From Chionoecetes opilio (Eukaryota > Arthropoda > Malacostraca > Decapoda > Majidae), in contig JACEEZ010025357.1 in the NCBI GenBank assembly GCA_016584305.1, positions 87,001 through 151,000 of the forward strand: a stretch of DNA of 64,000 bases, in the 5' to 3' direction. Positions 23,862-35,900 of this stretch are shown here, piece after piece (positions within the stretch are counted from its first letter, which is position 1; each line of letters opens with the position of its first letter). Under the pieces are notes generated by a model. The model saw only the letters and a program-made list of their open reading frames with translations, was not told where the DNA came from and ran no database searches. A program made the position numbers and the translations under genes.

Positions 23862-24570
23862 AGTCGCGTCCCCCCACACCCCTCCCACACTTTTCAGACA
23901 GCCCCGAGTTAAAAGGGCACTACTTAAATTTTGGGCCTGTGACGGGCTGTGGGTTTTAGTAAAGGGGCCCCGTCAGTTAGTGACCACCATCCCGGGGTTT
24001 TTTATACCCGGGGTCACTGCTCAAAGGGGGGAAAATTTAAGTGCCCGGGGTCGTCCTAAATTGGAAAGTGCATACCGAAATGGATTGTACGGACTTGGGG
24101 GGCCAAATTTAAATGCGCCCTCCCAAAAAAGCCCAGGCAAGGGTGCCGCACCAAACCCCTTTAACTTCCCACTGAGCCTACACCAAAACTACATTGACCC
24201 CCATACCCCCCAAAAGATAGCCCCGAGTTTTAAATTTACCATACTACTCTCGACCTGTGACGGGTTGTGGACCAGTAAGGGCCCTGTCAGTTAGTGACCA
24301 CCATCGGGAAATTTTGGGACCAAAGGGGGCACTGCTGCAAAGGGCCTTAAGTGGGAAAGCTTTCCCACATGGGAAAATTTAAAACAATCCCAGGGGTTGA
24401 AAAGGAAACTTGGGGGGCCCATTGGGAAATGCTTTCCCCCCCAAGGAAAAACGCCAGGCCAAAGGGTGCCCCCCCCCTTTTAAAACCCCCACACTGTGTT
24501 TTCCACCATTACAAAACCATAACCCTGAAACCCAATTTTATAAAACACTAAACCTACCCCCACAAAAATA
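23862..24570 (+). repeat. Tandem 3' repeat of LINE2, about 2 units
   Basis: A unit of roughly 300-380 bp occurs twice: CTGTGACGGGCTGTGGGTTT at 23937 and CTGTGACGGGTTGTGGACCA at 24254, each followed by GTCAGTTAGTGACCACCATC and CACTGCT. The same array lies at the 3' end of the reverse LINE2 copy at 43430-44070, so it appears to belong to the element. Sequence quality is poor here. Confidence 0.72.
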
Positions 24571-25080
24571 TAGAGTTTTGCCATAGTTTTTCGCTTTTTT
24601 AACTTTCCTCAAAAAATTCCATGCAGTTTTTCCCATACTGCCCTGGTTTTCCCCTTCATTTCCGGCCAGCTTCGGCTGGAGGGAAAAAGGGGGGGGTGGG
24701 GGGGGGAGCCCTTTTACTTTCCCCCATCCTTTTTTCTCTTATCATCTAGTTTAGTGAGTCAGTTTAAAACAAACAGCCCCTTTTAAAGGGCCTTTTCCCT
24801 CTGTTTCCCGGTTTTTTTGTTTCCCCCTTTTTAAAAAACTCTCTCCATCGCTTTTGGGGAAAACAGCGGTGATTGCGTTTTGGGTTTCAGAAAATTACTG
24901 GGTTTTGAGTTTTTTTTCCTCGCACCCCAGGGTTTTAATGTCCCCTAGCTTTGGATTTTCGATCCCCGTATATTGAAAAAAGACCCTAATTTTCCCCGGG
25001 TCGTATCATTGATTTCTCGTATCCGAATCTCGTATTTTTTAATTTTTTTTTTAACCCCTTTTTTTTTATATTTTGGGATT
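24571..25080. mobile_element. No gene; worn family B end
   Basis: Low-quality sequence. At about 24950-25045, GGATTTTCGAT, CGTATATTGAAAA and GACCCTAATTT followed by CTCGTATCC match the subterminal region of family B (compare 48970-49060). The left part (24571-24900) shows nothing I recognise. Confidence 0.5.
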
Positions 25081-25084
25081 TATT

Positions 25085-25430
25085 TTTTTTGCCTATAAAC
25101 CCCTGTAGGCCCGTTGGGGATCCAAGGGGTCGGAAAGGTAAAGGGTCTGGGGGTTCCCCTTGAGGGCTGTGATGGTTTGGGGCCCCCGCCCGGGTGGGGC
25201 AGGCAGGATTCTTATAGGGGACGCCCGTGAAATTTGAGGCTCATGCCGCCCCCCCGTGCCTCCGTTCCTCGCAAACGAAGGTTGAGTTGATGGGCAGGGG
25301 ATTGGGTGTTCTTGGCCTCTTGAAAAGGTGCCCGGAAAGGGGGTTTTGGGGTTTTTTTCGGGGATCGAAATCGGTTTTTTCCCAGAACCCCCATTTGGAG
25401 ACGCTAACCACTTTCCCCTACCCCCCTCCC
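25085..25430 (-). mobile_element. tRNA-type SINE, reverse, low-quality
   Basis: GAGGGCTGTGATGGTTTGG, CAGGCAGGATTCTTATAG and GGCTCATGCCGCC are SINE body motifs in reverse. The tRNA-like head is recognisable but worn at about 25365-25430. Homopolymer errors are common. Confidence 0.7.
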
Positions 25431-25689
25431 CCCTATAAAATTTTATGGGGGTTTTTTATAACCGGGGCCCCTTCCCCGTATTAGTAAAGGGGTTTAAAAT
25501 ACAAAGGGAAGGGGGTCTCATCCACCCCTGGGAAGCGGCAGCTGGCGGGTTGGCACCCCAAAATCATGATGGGAGACAAAAACCAAGGAGGTCCTTTCCC
25601 CATAAAAACAAAACTCTTCCTGCTCCCCGGGGGGTTTGGGAACAGAGACCCCCCGCGAGTATCGTAAATCCGTGACCCGGGCATTTTTC

Positions 25690-26345
25690 ATTCATTTACC
25701 CCATAGTTTTTTTTTTTTTTTTTTTCTTTTGTTTTTTTTACATCACAAAAGGGAAATGGCCAAGGGGGAACAACAAAAAAGGGGAAAACAAAACCCGCTT
25801 AGTTTTCCCGTCCCCCAAAAAAGAAGACCCGGGAAGAGAATTTAAAAAAAAAAACAGAGGGGTAGGGAATTTAAATTCGGGAGGGGGTCCCCTTTTTACT
25901 CTTTCTTTTGAAAAAAATTTTAAGTCTAGGGAAAATGGAAAAATAGAAAAAGGGAAAAAAGAATTCCGAGTTTTAAAAAAAATGAAAGGGTAAAGAGTAA
26001 AAATACTGATTAATTTTTTGCAAATTAAAGGGAAAATGGACAGAATAGGGGTAAATGAGTAGGAATTTTTGTGCAGCGAGGCCCCCGGGAGGGGGGGGCC
26101 CTGCATTTTGCAAAATTTTAAAGAGCATGAGCATGAAAATAAAAGGGAGAGGAGACAAGAAAGCACATTGCCTCGGTGGTTTTTAAAAATTAAGCAGTTT
26201 AGTCAGAGGGGAGGATTTTATGAACGAAAAAACTTTTGACTTTAAACCCCCGGTTTTTGGAGAGCTGTATGAGTGGATCCTCCACAAAAAAATGGTTTAG
26301 GGATCCCCCCATACATGGGCGGATAAAGGGCCCCCGTAAAGACAA
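25690..26345 (-). mobile_element. LINE3 3' end, low-quality
   Basis: A T-run at 25708-25740 and ACATCACAAAAGGGAAATGG start a copy that follows 7900-8485 base by base, with many homopolymer errors. The end GAGAGCTGTATGAGTGGATC and CATACATGGGCGGATAA matches 8400-8465. Confidence 0.75.
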
Positions 26346-26639
26346 GCTTGGGAGAAAGAGAGAGAGAAAAGAGAGAAGGAGGAGAAGAGAGAGAGAGAGA
26401 GGAAAAAAAAAAAAAAAACCGGGTTGGGAAAAAAACCCCGAGTAATCAAATCCGCAGCATGAAAACCCCCAGCATGAAGGGGTTTTTCTGTATTGTTAAT
26501 TTTTAAAAACGGGTCATTATTTGGTCTGTGTAGTACCACGTTAACCTTAATAAGGGGGATGACATGGGCTTGACGAAGAAGTTGGAAGATGTGTTGGTTG
26601 GTTGTGATCAGAGAATGTGGAGATATATTCATCTAGTTG
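26346..26639. other. No gene; purine repeat and quality boundary
   Basis: A GA-rich simple repeat and A-run (26350-26418) lead into ordinary sequence. Homopolymer noise ends near 26550. I see no gene. Confidence 0.6.
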
Positions 26640-27005
26640 TATTTTACTTTTATATGACTGGGATTATGAAGAGATGAAGTGTCCAGTGAAGAGCTGGCAA
26701 GAACATGTGGATTGAAGGACCTGAGTACAGTGCTGAGAGTAAGGCGATTGAGGTGGTTTGGTCCCGTGAAGAGGAGAGAAGGTGGTGAGGCATTGGGATG
26801 AGCTGTTAGAGGGGAAGTTCCAGGTCGCTGTCCATCGGGCAGGCCAAGGAAGACATGGAGGCAATGTGTTGAAGAGAATCTGGCAGCATTGAGCATTGAA
26901 AAAGTTGAGGCAACGGATAGAGATAGTTGAAAGCGTATTATCGGCCGTCTATCCTCATAAAATATTATGGGGAAAAACTGATGTTAAACAGAAAGAAGAA
27001 GAAAG
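26640..27005 (+). pseudogene. Non-LTR element 3' end (RTE-like tail)
   Basis: With frame changes the plus strand reads RLRWFGPVKRREGGE, then PSGRPRKTWRQCVEENLAAL and KRIIGR. This is a familiar LINE C-terminal pattern (RLRWFGHV...GRPRKTW). A short GAAGAAGAAAG tail follows at 26990-27010. The minus-strand frame here is its shadow. The clade is uncertain. Confidence 0.7.
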
Positions 27006-27179
27006 AAGAGAGTATATGGGCATGGGGAGAAGGGGTACTGGGGAAAGAAGGAACAGAATGATGTGACTGACAGTTGGCGGACAAGTTTGCTGGATGTTTA
27101 ACAATTATCCAGTCCCGTATTTTTTCAGTCAGATCAGAAATATTAACATGACGTACAATAAACCCTAACTATAATGAAC

Positions 27180-28070
27180 CAATTAGAGAGAACTGCAACT
27201 CCGAAATGCCAGTGGTCGCTGGCAGTTTTAACTCACAATTTGGTGAAAAGTTGGTCAACTTGAAAGAAAAATATGGGCTTATTCCACTGCACTTAAAACA
27301 CAAAAGTATAATTTTAAGAACGATTTTCTTCTATATGTATATTGTATAGAAGCCTGAGTCTGTAAAACATGCATTTAACCAAATAACCAAGTAGGTTATA
27401 GTTGAGGAGGCGAGGTAAATGTTACTCTATGATATTATATAGTCAATAACGTATGTTTAGAAGTTATCTATACCTAGGCAGTCATATTTTCCTGTTATTA
27501 TTGTGTATCAATCAGATAGAAAGCCTGGAAGTGCAATGAGTCGACGCGTGAAGTGGCAATGTTTTGATTCAATCTCCCCGCCACAATCTCCCCGCCCACC
27601 ACTCCCCGCCGCGGCGTGTCGCCTCCACAATTATAACCTACATTGTCGCAGCAACAAGCCGATTTCGGCATTCTTTATTCTTCGTTTTTCCAAGGCATTG
27701 CTTATTGTATTTTGACAAGCGTTTGCCAGACGCAGCAGTACTGTCTTAGAAAACAGTGTGAACATCACCCAAATTTTACATGCCACAATATACATGTAAA
27801 AAATATATTAAGCTTTGCTACTCGAGGCGAGTAATTTGCATTAAATTGCTATTATAGAACGTTCCATCGTAATGAATGTCATCCATATAATTAGTAGAAC
27901 AACAGAAGAACTATATTTTTTGGTATTCAGATGCGGTGCATCAATGTTTATCGCGAAATTAATTTATGAAAAATATTAGTCGCGGAGCCAAAACACAGTA
28001 GACCAACCTTTGAGTTAAAACTGCCAGCGACCACTGGCATTTCTCGAGTTTCAGTTCTCTCTAATTGGGG
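27180..28070. mobile_element. Element M with ~65-bp inverted ends
   Basis: Left CAATTAGAGAGAACTGCAAC and the right complement (CAGTTCTCTCTAATTG) match over about 65 bp with few differences, including a TGCCAG..CTGGCA palindrome and a TTTTAACTCA block. The interior (including short frames at 27503-27834) shows no known protein. The target duplication is unclear. Confidence 0.75.
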
Positions 28071-28134
28071 GGAAGGGGATGACGATATATCTAAAAGTTT
28101 GTTATATCCGAGGGATGCGAACTTTTCGCATATA

Positions 28135-28792
28135 CAGTGGTACCTTGACTTACGAGTGCCCCAACTTACGAGTTTTCCGAGTTACGAGCAGTAGCTCAGT
28201 CGATTTTTTGCTTTGAATTGCGAGCCAATATCCGAGTTACGAGCGATTTATTTTGGGTTTTTTTTGTTGTTGTTACAAGCGAGCTTCAGATACGCCGTCG
28301 CTAGTTGGCGCAGCGAACGCCACAACATCCGCCCAGCATCCCGCGTCTCACTCGTTCACTTCACGTGGTTACCTCGCAGTGGAAGCATTTCTGTTGTGTT
28401 GTGCTATGCAAATAGCGGAGGGTGAGTGCAGTACGTTTAGCGGCAGTTCCACCCACAGCTGTTTCCAACAGCTGATACATACAGTGTAAACAGTGCATTG
28501 GCGAATGCAAATGGCGGAGGGTGAGTGCAGTACGTTTAGCGGCAGTTCCACCCACAGCTGTTTCCAACAGCTGATACACAAAGTGTAAACAGTGGCGAAT
28601 GCAAATGGCGGAGGGTGAGTGCAGTCCAGTCATATAGGTACAGTAAAAAAATTGGGGTGTTTTTTTGGGGGCTGGAGCGGATTAATGGTATTTCAATTAA
28701 TTTCAATGGGGAAAATTTATTTGATATACGAGCAAATTGAGTTATGAGCTCGATCAAGGAACGAATTAAACTCGTAAGTCAAGGTACCACTG
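28135..28792. mobile_element. Family C element
   Basis: CAGTGGTACCTTGACTTACG at the left and its complement at the right, with TA on both sides. TTACGAG occurs repeatedly within the first 100 bp and again inverted at the right (CTCGTAAGTC). The interior is partly a minisatellite. The end style is that of pogo/Tigger elements; no transposase is present. Confidence 0.88.
28409..28625 (+). repeat. Minisatellite of ~92-96 bp
   Basis: GCGGAGGGTGAGTGCAGTAC then GTTTCCAACAGCTGATACA recur at about 28414, 28514 and 28605. A further unit outside element C at about 29015-29110 carries the same GTTTAGCGGCAGTTCC block. Confidence 0.85.
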
Positions 28793-28794
28793 TA

Positions 28795-29446
28795 ACGTAA
28801 ATGGCGGCGTACATGTCGACTCTTTGAGCCAGAAAAAATCTCTCCATAACTAGGGGTCGACTTATACGGCAAGGATAAAATGCGAACGTTTATCACCGAG
28901 TGGCAAACAAGTGGATTAGCACTACGTACTAACAATCGCTGTACACCACTTACCGTGACTCCAGTCAGACAACTACAATATGCGCCATTTCCAGAGCAAC
29001 AGCGACAACTGGAGAAGACGTTTAGCGGCAGTTCCGCCCACAGCTGTTTCCAACAGCTGATACACAGACTGTAAACACTGGCGAATGCAAATGGCGGAGG
29101 GTACCGGTAAGTGCAGTCCAGTCATAGGTACTACCGTGTTTTACTATAATATACAGTATGTAGCGGTACTATCAAGGGACTTTGGTGTTTTTAAAGTGAA
29201 AAGAGGTGGACCTATATTAAAGATTCATATCACCATATAAGTGGTGTGGTGTTATGTATTTTTGCGACAGGTTACCATATACCGTACCGTAGCCTATCCA
29301 CATTAAAGCTTTGGCCTACCAGTAGTTTACCATATTTTTTGGGCCAACTTATATATAAGGCAAGTATAGGCCTAACCCATAATCTTGAGCTAATAATCTT
29401 GGGGTCGACTTATACGCCTGGTCGACTTATACGCCGCCATATACGG
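28795..29446. mobile_element. Family H element
   Basis: Left GTAAATGGCGGCGTACATGT and right ACGCCGCCATATACGG are inverted, and GTCGACTTATACG is repeated near both ends. The left tip touches the TA of element C, so C may have inserted at H's very end. It contains one unit of the minisatellite found in C. Confidence 0.65.
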
Positions 29447-29901
29447 TAACAAACTTTGTTCGTTATATGAGGTGAAAATTCGCTATTTCCCACCATTTCC
29501 GTGTATAATGAACTTTGTTACATTAGATGAAAATTTGTATACCTACATACATGCAGATATCACAAATACTACACGCATACAGGGAAATCAAAACAATAAG
29601 TGGTAAGGTACCGGAGGCAGGCAACGTAGTGAGGCATGGGAGAACGTGAGAGGAAGTGTTTACACTCGAGCTGACAAAGTCAGACTGATCGGCGCGCAGC
29701 CGCGCACTGCCCAGTCGGCTTTGTTTTTACTGCCGCCGTCCGACCTGCCGGTACATGTTCGGCTTGCCCACCACTGACTGAACCAAACCCCGCATTTACC
29801 AAATTTATTCGGTAAATCCCCGTATATTTCGGACTGGCAGAAAAAAAATTGTTAAAGCCAAAATTTGTTATATCGATGTCTGTAAAAGGGAGAGTTTACT
29901 G

Positions 29902-30390
29902 TAAATTCATATCACAGTAATCCTGGCCTTTCTTTTGGGGAGCGTGATTTTGTCTCATAACCGTGTATGGGTTAATGTAATGCGTGTGTTTCATAGTAGC
30001 TCCCTGTTCATATTTCTTTCTTTCATTGCAATATACCTTTTACCTCATACAGTACAGCATGATCTTTCTGATGTTACTGTTTTATAATGCTTACATCTGT
30101 AAGAAAGCAAATACAGTCATGATTTAGTGTTGTCAATGCTTAGAAAGATATCCACATTTAAACCATGTACAGTATTGTATTGATCCCATTGGTATATGTG
30201 AATATGATGCAGGAGAAGGCTCTGTGAAATCTACTTATATTTATCATTATAATTAACCTGTACCCTAATTCATGCTGGATTTTGTGGCAAGTTACTGGAC
30301 AGTATGGTTACATCACAGTGAATTGCCAAGTTATTTTAAAGCTTTTGTTCAAAAGCCCAACCTATGACACTATTATTTTAACAATGTACA
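29902..30390. other. No gene seen
   Basis: AT-rich sequence without recognisable repeat ends, frames or splice-flanked coding stretches. It may be ordinary intron or intergenic DNA. Confidence 0.5.
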
Positions 30391-31703
30391 GACACGCCCT
30401 CAGTATTTTAACATAATTCGTTCCCAAAAGTTGATCTAAAACCGATTTGTTCCATAACCGAAACAAATTTTTACATAAGAAACAATATAAAAATGGATTA
30501 TCCATTCCTGACCCCAAAATAAAGATCTTTTATACCTTTTTATCTGTATTTCATGCATAAAAATGCGTATAAATGCAATGTAATATTATATTATAACATA
30601 CCATCTGAATAAAGAATATAGTTATAGCTTTAATAGTTAATAGATAGTATTCACTGACGTCACAACATCCGGGTATTTTTGTTGGGTAAAGACATGTAAA
30701 CACAGCTGTTATCTGACGTCCCACGCCAAACGCTTAATCTCTCGGGTCTGCCGCTCCACCTGGAACAACACGCTTGGCGATGCCCTCCGCATCACCTCCA
30801 AGAGGCCAATTATCTGCAGTGACTCTTCCCCCAGCCGTGGAGATGAGGAAAAAGTCTGCGTCCTGGATCGTCACCCTCACCCGCCTATATGCCTGGGGCA
30901 AAACTGACACTCACGGTTAACCTATCACGCCGTAATGTCCTGCGTCCCCTGACCCTCCACTGCACTGCGTGCAAGACGGAATGTTCAGCAGGACGACTAA
31001 TATGAACACCTTCTAGAATGCCCAGCGATCCTAGCCGTTTCCATCAACCAGGTTGTAGTGCTACACTCTCCAAATACATCGCCCCTGCTAACTGGGGGGG
31101 GGCCACCACCTTTGTATATCGACCTGCCACCAGACGCGGCGGTACTATAGTGGTTGTGATGGTCGTTTTTTTCGTTTTACAAGTTGACGCCTGAGACCTC
31201 CAATATAGGCTTATTGTCTTCCTTCTAGATCGTGAATAAATCTATTAGTCACTATTAGTTTAATATAGTTTAAAGCTAACCTCTATAGCTTAAGCCTTTA
31301 GCGCTTTTCTTTCCCTTACGCTTTTTCACTAGGCTTTCTTACTGGTACCCCAATGAGCTAAAATTTATGCGAATCACAAAAAATAGAGTAGAAATAAGAA
31401 ATAATTGACATCAACACATGAAAAAATTGTCAAAATCCTAATGAACAGCTCTGGAGTGGCTGCACCTCTGTTCTCTGACGTGAGGCCCCGGCCCGCGTCA
31501 TGACTGAAGCAAAAACTTCATCCACCAAACAACATTGCTCGGCAATCCGGAGGTTATCGTTTACTGAGGCAATCCGGTTTTTGTTTAATTCATGATACGT
31601 TGGAAAAATTCTGTTTCCTGGTTTTTTTGAATCACCGCATGATTGTTAAAAAAGTGCAGACGTTCGCAAACCGTGCAGGTTTCGAGGTTTGACTTGTACT
31701 AGG
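30391..31703. mobile_element. Possible worn element with a LINE C-terminal fragment
   Basis: The left part (CATAATTCGTTCCCAAAAG, CCATAACCGAAAC) looks like subterminal repeats of a Tigger-type element and the right part ends AGGTTTGACTTGTA, but the two ends do not pair well. Inside, 30710-31180 codes on the plus strand for a zinc-knuckle-like LINE tail (RPLTLHCTACKTE). All limits are tentative. Confidence 0.35.
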
Positions 31704-32761
31704 AGACCAAGTTACATTTAGGGCGTCCCCGAAAGATTAGATCCCGAAGATTACGATGCAGTTAGGACAGATCGAAGGGTTCCACCTGGCATACTCGTAA
31801 ATCGCACGAATAGCTCGATAATAACGTCGAAACACAAACTAATGGTGAAGATAATAGCGTTATGCGTCCAGGACCCAATCGATTACAAAAGAAAAAACCC
31901 AAAAAAAAAAATAAAAAAAAAGATGTTTTTTTTTCAAGCTAAAATACATACTAATAGCAAACACACAACAAAACACACAGAATCTATAATTACCCACCAA
32001 TACGTTAGCTACCTATCTCTGTAGAAAAAGCAATCTGAAGAGAAAATAGCACACAAAATACAAACATGCCACATTATATTAATAAACATAAAACATGCAT
32101 ACAAGCAAAAAAGACTTTAGTAATGTAGGCGGACGCCCGCCGAGATACAAGAGAAGGTAGGTGTACAAGCAGTCTCAAAGCGTTGAGGGACCTCCGCACA
32201 CCTGTAATTAACCCCTAAAAGCGTTCACAGGCCGCTGACCATATGAGTCAAAAGCTTTTCGTTCTCATCAAGCTCGTCCTCTTCCTGGACTGACTGACTG
32301 TTCGAATCGTATTAAATCACCGAGAATGCTGCTTCTCTTAGATTGAACTACTCTTTCTGAACCGTTATTTCATGCTCAGTGCTACTTCTGAACTTGCCTA
32401 ACTGCCATGCCTCCCCCCCCTCCGCCAGCCTCGCCTGCACACGACTTATCATTCATTACTCATACTCTAATTCTGTCCATACTTCCTAATGCCAGAGTTA
32501 ATGAGTATCTTCCCTGCTACTCTTTCATCCTTTCACTGGTAAACTCTGGAACTCTCTCTGTTCTATTTTCCACTTGATTTCCTATGAGTTATTATTAAAT
32601 CTTTTCAAAAGTAAGGAGTAACAAGACACCTCCGGACTAAATCTCGAACTACACCCTTTTTTTTCATTATCTCTCTCACTAGTCTTCTTATATAGGCGAC
32701 GGTAATAAGCGGGCTTTGTGTTACCCATTTTTGTTGTGCCCTTGGCCAGTTCCTTGTGATG

Positions 32762-32798
<37 letters not shown>

Positions 32799-32992
32799 CT
32801 TAATCGCTTCAGGTCACGCCTTGCTAGGGGTGACCTGACTGCGGCCCCAAAGGGTTTGGGGCTGCAAACCTGCTAATTACCCCTAAATGTCAGGTCGGGC
32901 CATATGCTTAATTACCTTCAGGTCAGCTAGGGGTGCTTGCTAGGGGTGACCTCACTGGGATCAACGAAACCCCCTTTGTCCACCCGGGAGTG
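31704..32992. mobile_element. Family B element B1, left part
   Basis: Follows B3 (48239-48866) from the CATACTCG end region through GAGAAAATAGCACACAAAAT and two TGCTAGGGGTGACCT units, but with many small insertions and deletions up to about 32760. The copy continues at 36730-36891 after element I. A LINE3 tail is inserted at 32395-32797. Confidence 0.75.
32395..32797 (+). mobile_element. LINE3 3' end in B1
   Basis: CTTTCACTGGTAAACTCTGG through GCGGGCTTTGTGTTACCC to TTCCTTGTGATG and a 37-base A-run. It has more small errors than the copy at 55430. Confidence 0.8.
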
Positions 32993-35900
32993 TAGTCCTT
33001 GAGCCAACGGCCATATTTTAGAAGTGAATGCTCCGGCGGGGGGAGTAATTCTCATTATGTTTTTCCCAAATTGGGCAATATCTCAGGTATCAGAAAATGC
33101 ATGATGGACATCTGAGAACGGTAGCTTAGTGCCCGGATGGACGCCATCTTTGAAACCACCCAGCGCGAAAATCCCCAATTTGGGTGGGGTACATTGTTGC
33201 ACGTGTATCTGGACTTCTATACTAGCTATCGATGTGCGGTTGACGACTAAATATACGCCAATGTGTACCGTCTAAATAAAAAATAATATGAAGCTTTTTG
33301 TTATAGTTAATTATTATAAAAATCAATTTTATCGAAAAAAAATTCATATATTTTTCAATATTTTATTTTTTAGACTTGTACTTTTTAGTGAAACAACACT
33401 GGTATGATTTTCCAAATTATGCATTTTGCTACACCGTTTATCTGTCTATAAAAATAACTCAAAACTAAACATATCATCCACCACGAGTGTACACAAAAAA
33501 TATATGAAAAGGCATGCACTTTCACAAACCAAAAACTATGTCAGTTGGAATTTGAGATAGAGATAGCGGATAGAGAAGCGACTGGATGCTTCACTTGGCT
33601 TGTGTCAGAAGAGTGATCCCTTGGTGTTTCGCAATGAACAAGGTGAACTAGCTAGATATCTACCAGTGTATTTATGCACAGATGACGCAAACTCCACGAA
33701 ACATGCCCCAAGTTGTACAGGCATTTCAATCAAGGCTACTTCTCCGTACAGCTTAGACCGGGGAATCCATTTCCCAGAATCACTGTTGATCAGACAACAG
33801 AAGAAAACAGTCAACAAAGATATGCAAACAGTTTGGAGGAACACGAGGTTTTAGTCTTCGACAAGGGGCTGTGTCACGATACTATCTAACTGCAGACAAT
33901 CGGGCTGCTGCACTGAGGCAACTACGAGAAACTATCCTTGTGAATGGCAGCGACACATCTCACGCCAAGCACCCTGACTTGTCTACTTCTCTCATAAAAA
34001 CGTGATGAGTCTGGCGTCACAGCTATCTGTGATCTACTGGAAAATGACTGGACCAATCCATTTCGCGATGATCGTCATGCCCTTTCCAGTATATCTACCG
34101 GAGGGGCTGCGAGGGAGGACGTTTCTAATGACCTACTCAACGCCCTGCAAAAGGGGGAAGCGGCGTATCAAAGCTTCCAGAAACGTCTTAAAGAGGGAAC
34201 AGGCTTTTATGACACAGTGAAGAAGCTAAACTTGAAGACCTTTGGTAAGATCAAGCAGAAAGTTGTGAAGGCCACAAACAAGGAGATCGCCCTGAGAGCT
34301 GACAGACAACTGTTTGCACCATGATACTCATCCCCAAGACAAGGAACCTCGACATGAAAACTTGTCCTTTGTCACCCATAGGGCCGTTACCATGGTCTTG
34401 GCAAACGTTGATGGGTAAATGAAAAAAAGAACAAAGTTGCACTTGCGAAACACATGGAAGGTCTTGTGGAACCAGCCGATAACTTTGACAAAAGCGAAGT
34501 GCAACAATAATTGATGCGATGGCTCTCATACAAAAGAGCATGGCGAGAAGACACGTTCGAAGAACTATCTGACCGCATCCTTGCTGCAGCGCTTCACGCT
34601 GGTCAAGGCAGTGAGCGCAATCGATGTTGTCTTTGACACATACACAGAAGAATCCAATCAAAGCAGCTGAGCGTGTGAACCGCGGTTCAAATGAAGGCAT
34701 CAGTTTCAGCGAGATCAGACCCGCACACAAAATCATGAACTGGCGGCCCTTTTCCCTTGCTTGCAGCCAGACAAAGGAGAAACGGGTTGGTGTTTCTGGC
34801 GGAGTCGTGGAAAACATGAAAACAAATCGCGAAAAAGCCTAGGCAACAGAACACTGAAATGCCCACCTTTTGGTGAAAAATGTCCGGTACTGACCCGCGA
34901 TAGGTGGAAGTTGGTGCAAGAAACTCGAATGTAGCCACGAGGAAGCAGACACGCGTATGTTTCTCCACGCAAAGCACGCCGCTACCCACTACAAGACGAT
35001 CATCTTAGTGGCGATGACACCGACGTTCTGATCATCAGTCTTCATCTCAGCAGAACCATCGATAGTCAGCTCTTCATCAGACGAGGAACAAAGGTTCGAG
35101 TCAGAATGATTGACGTTTGGAAAGTTGGCTGCGGGATTGGGTCTGGAGTTTGCAGTGCATTGCCAGGGCTTCAGCATGGAGCGGGTGACACTGTTAGTGC
35201 TCTGGCTAGCCAAGGAAGATAAAGGCTTTGAAGCTTGTGCAAGCGAAATGTCTGTAAACTTCAAGCATTCACAGATCTGGGATCTTCGTGGAATGTACCA
35301 AAAAAAGACGTCTTCAATAGCATTCAGGCCTTCACGTGTCAGCTGTACGCCAGGAACACGAAGGATCGTCGGTTTCTAATTCACTCCGTTATCACATGTT
35401 CTGTGCAAAGAAGGCCAGATCGAATCTGGACAATTGCCGCCTTGTGAAGACTCCCTTTATGCAGCATACGCTTAGGGCCAACTACAGGCGGCTATCTGGC
35501 GACGCAGCCATGAAAACCTGCCAGACGTCCCAGCACCATCAGCAGGACATGGCTGGGAACTCGATGATGGCGGTTCGCTCAAAAACCGATGGATGGCGGG
35601 TCTACCAGCTCCAGATGTCGTCTTGAATCTCATCTCATGCACATGCAGAAGGACGTGTCGACCGTCAGATTGCTCCTGCATACTGAATGGGTTGAAGTGC
35701 ACTGTTTTGTGTAAGCTGCAGGGATGCCCCCAACATGGTGCAGGATGATGCTATCGTGGCTCAGGATGCCAATGACTCTGATGGCGACTCTTTATGATTA
35801 ACTTTGTGTGCACTGTATATTGATAGCATATGTTGTTCTCTATTATAATGCAGGCCAAATTGCCTGAAATCTTTTTTAGACAGATAAAACGGTTTTGCAA

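Larger units (their letters stand above)
27156..29901. mobile_element. Family N element holding M, C and H
   Basis: The right end, read in reverse, is CAGTAAACTCTCCCTTTTAC; the left end reads CAATAAACCCTAACTATAAT, a worn match, both next to TA. Repeats of GTTATAT and GAACTTTGTT lie inside both ends. The end alignment is imperfect, so limits are approximate. It has no transposase frame. Confidence 0.55.

Noticed and set aside
17614..25845. New proteins in the low-quality block
   Set aside because: They are shadows of LINE1, LINE2 and SINE sequence altered by homopolymer errors.
28361..28757. Repeat protein TALTLRHLHS on the minus strand
   Set aside because: Translation of the minisatellite within element C; no gene signals.
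34251..34989. 188- and 100-codon minus-strand frames
   Set aside because: They are antisense to the recognisable nuclease/CXC pseudogene and match no known pattern.
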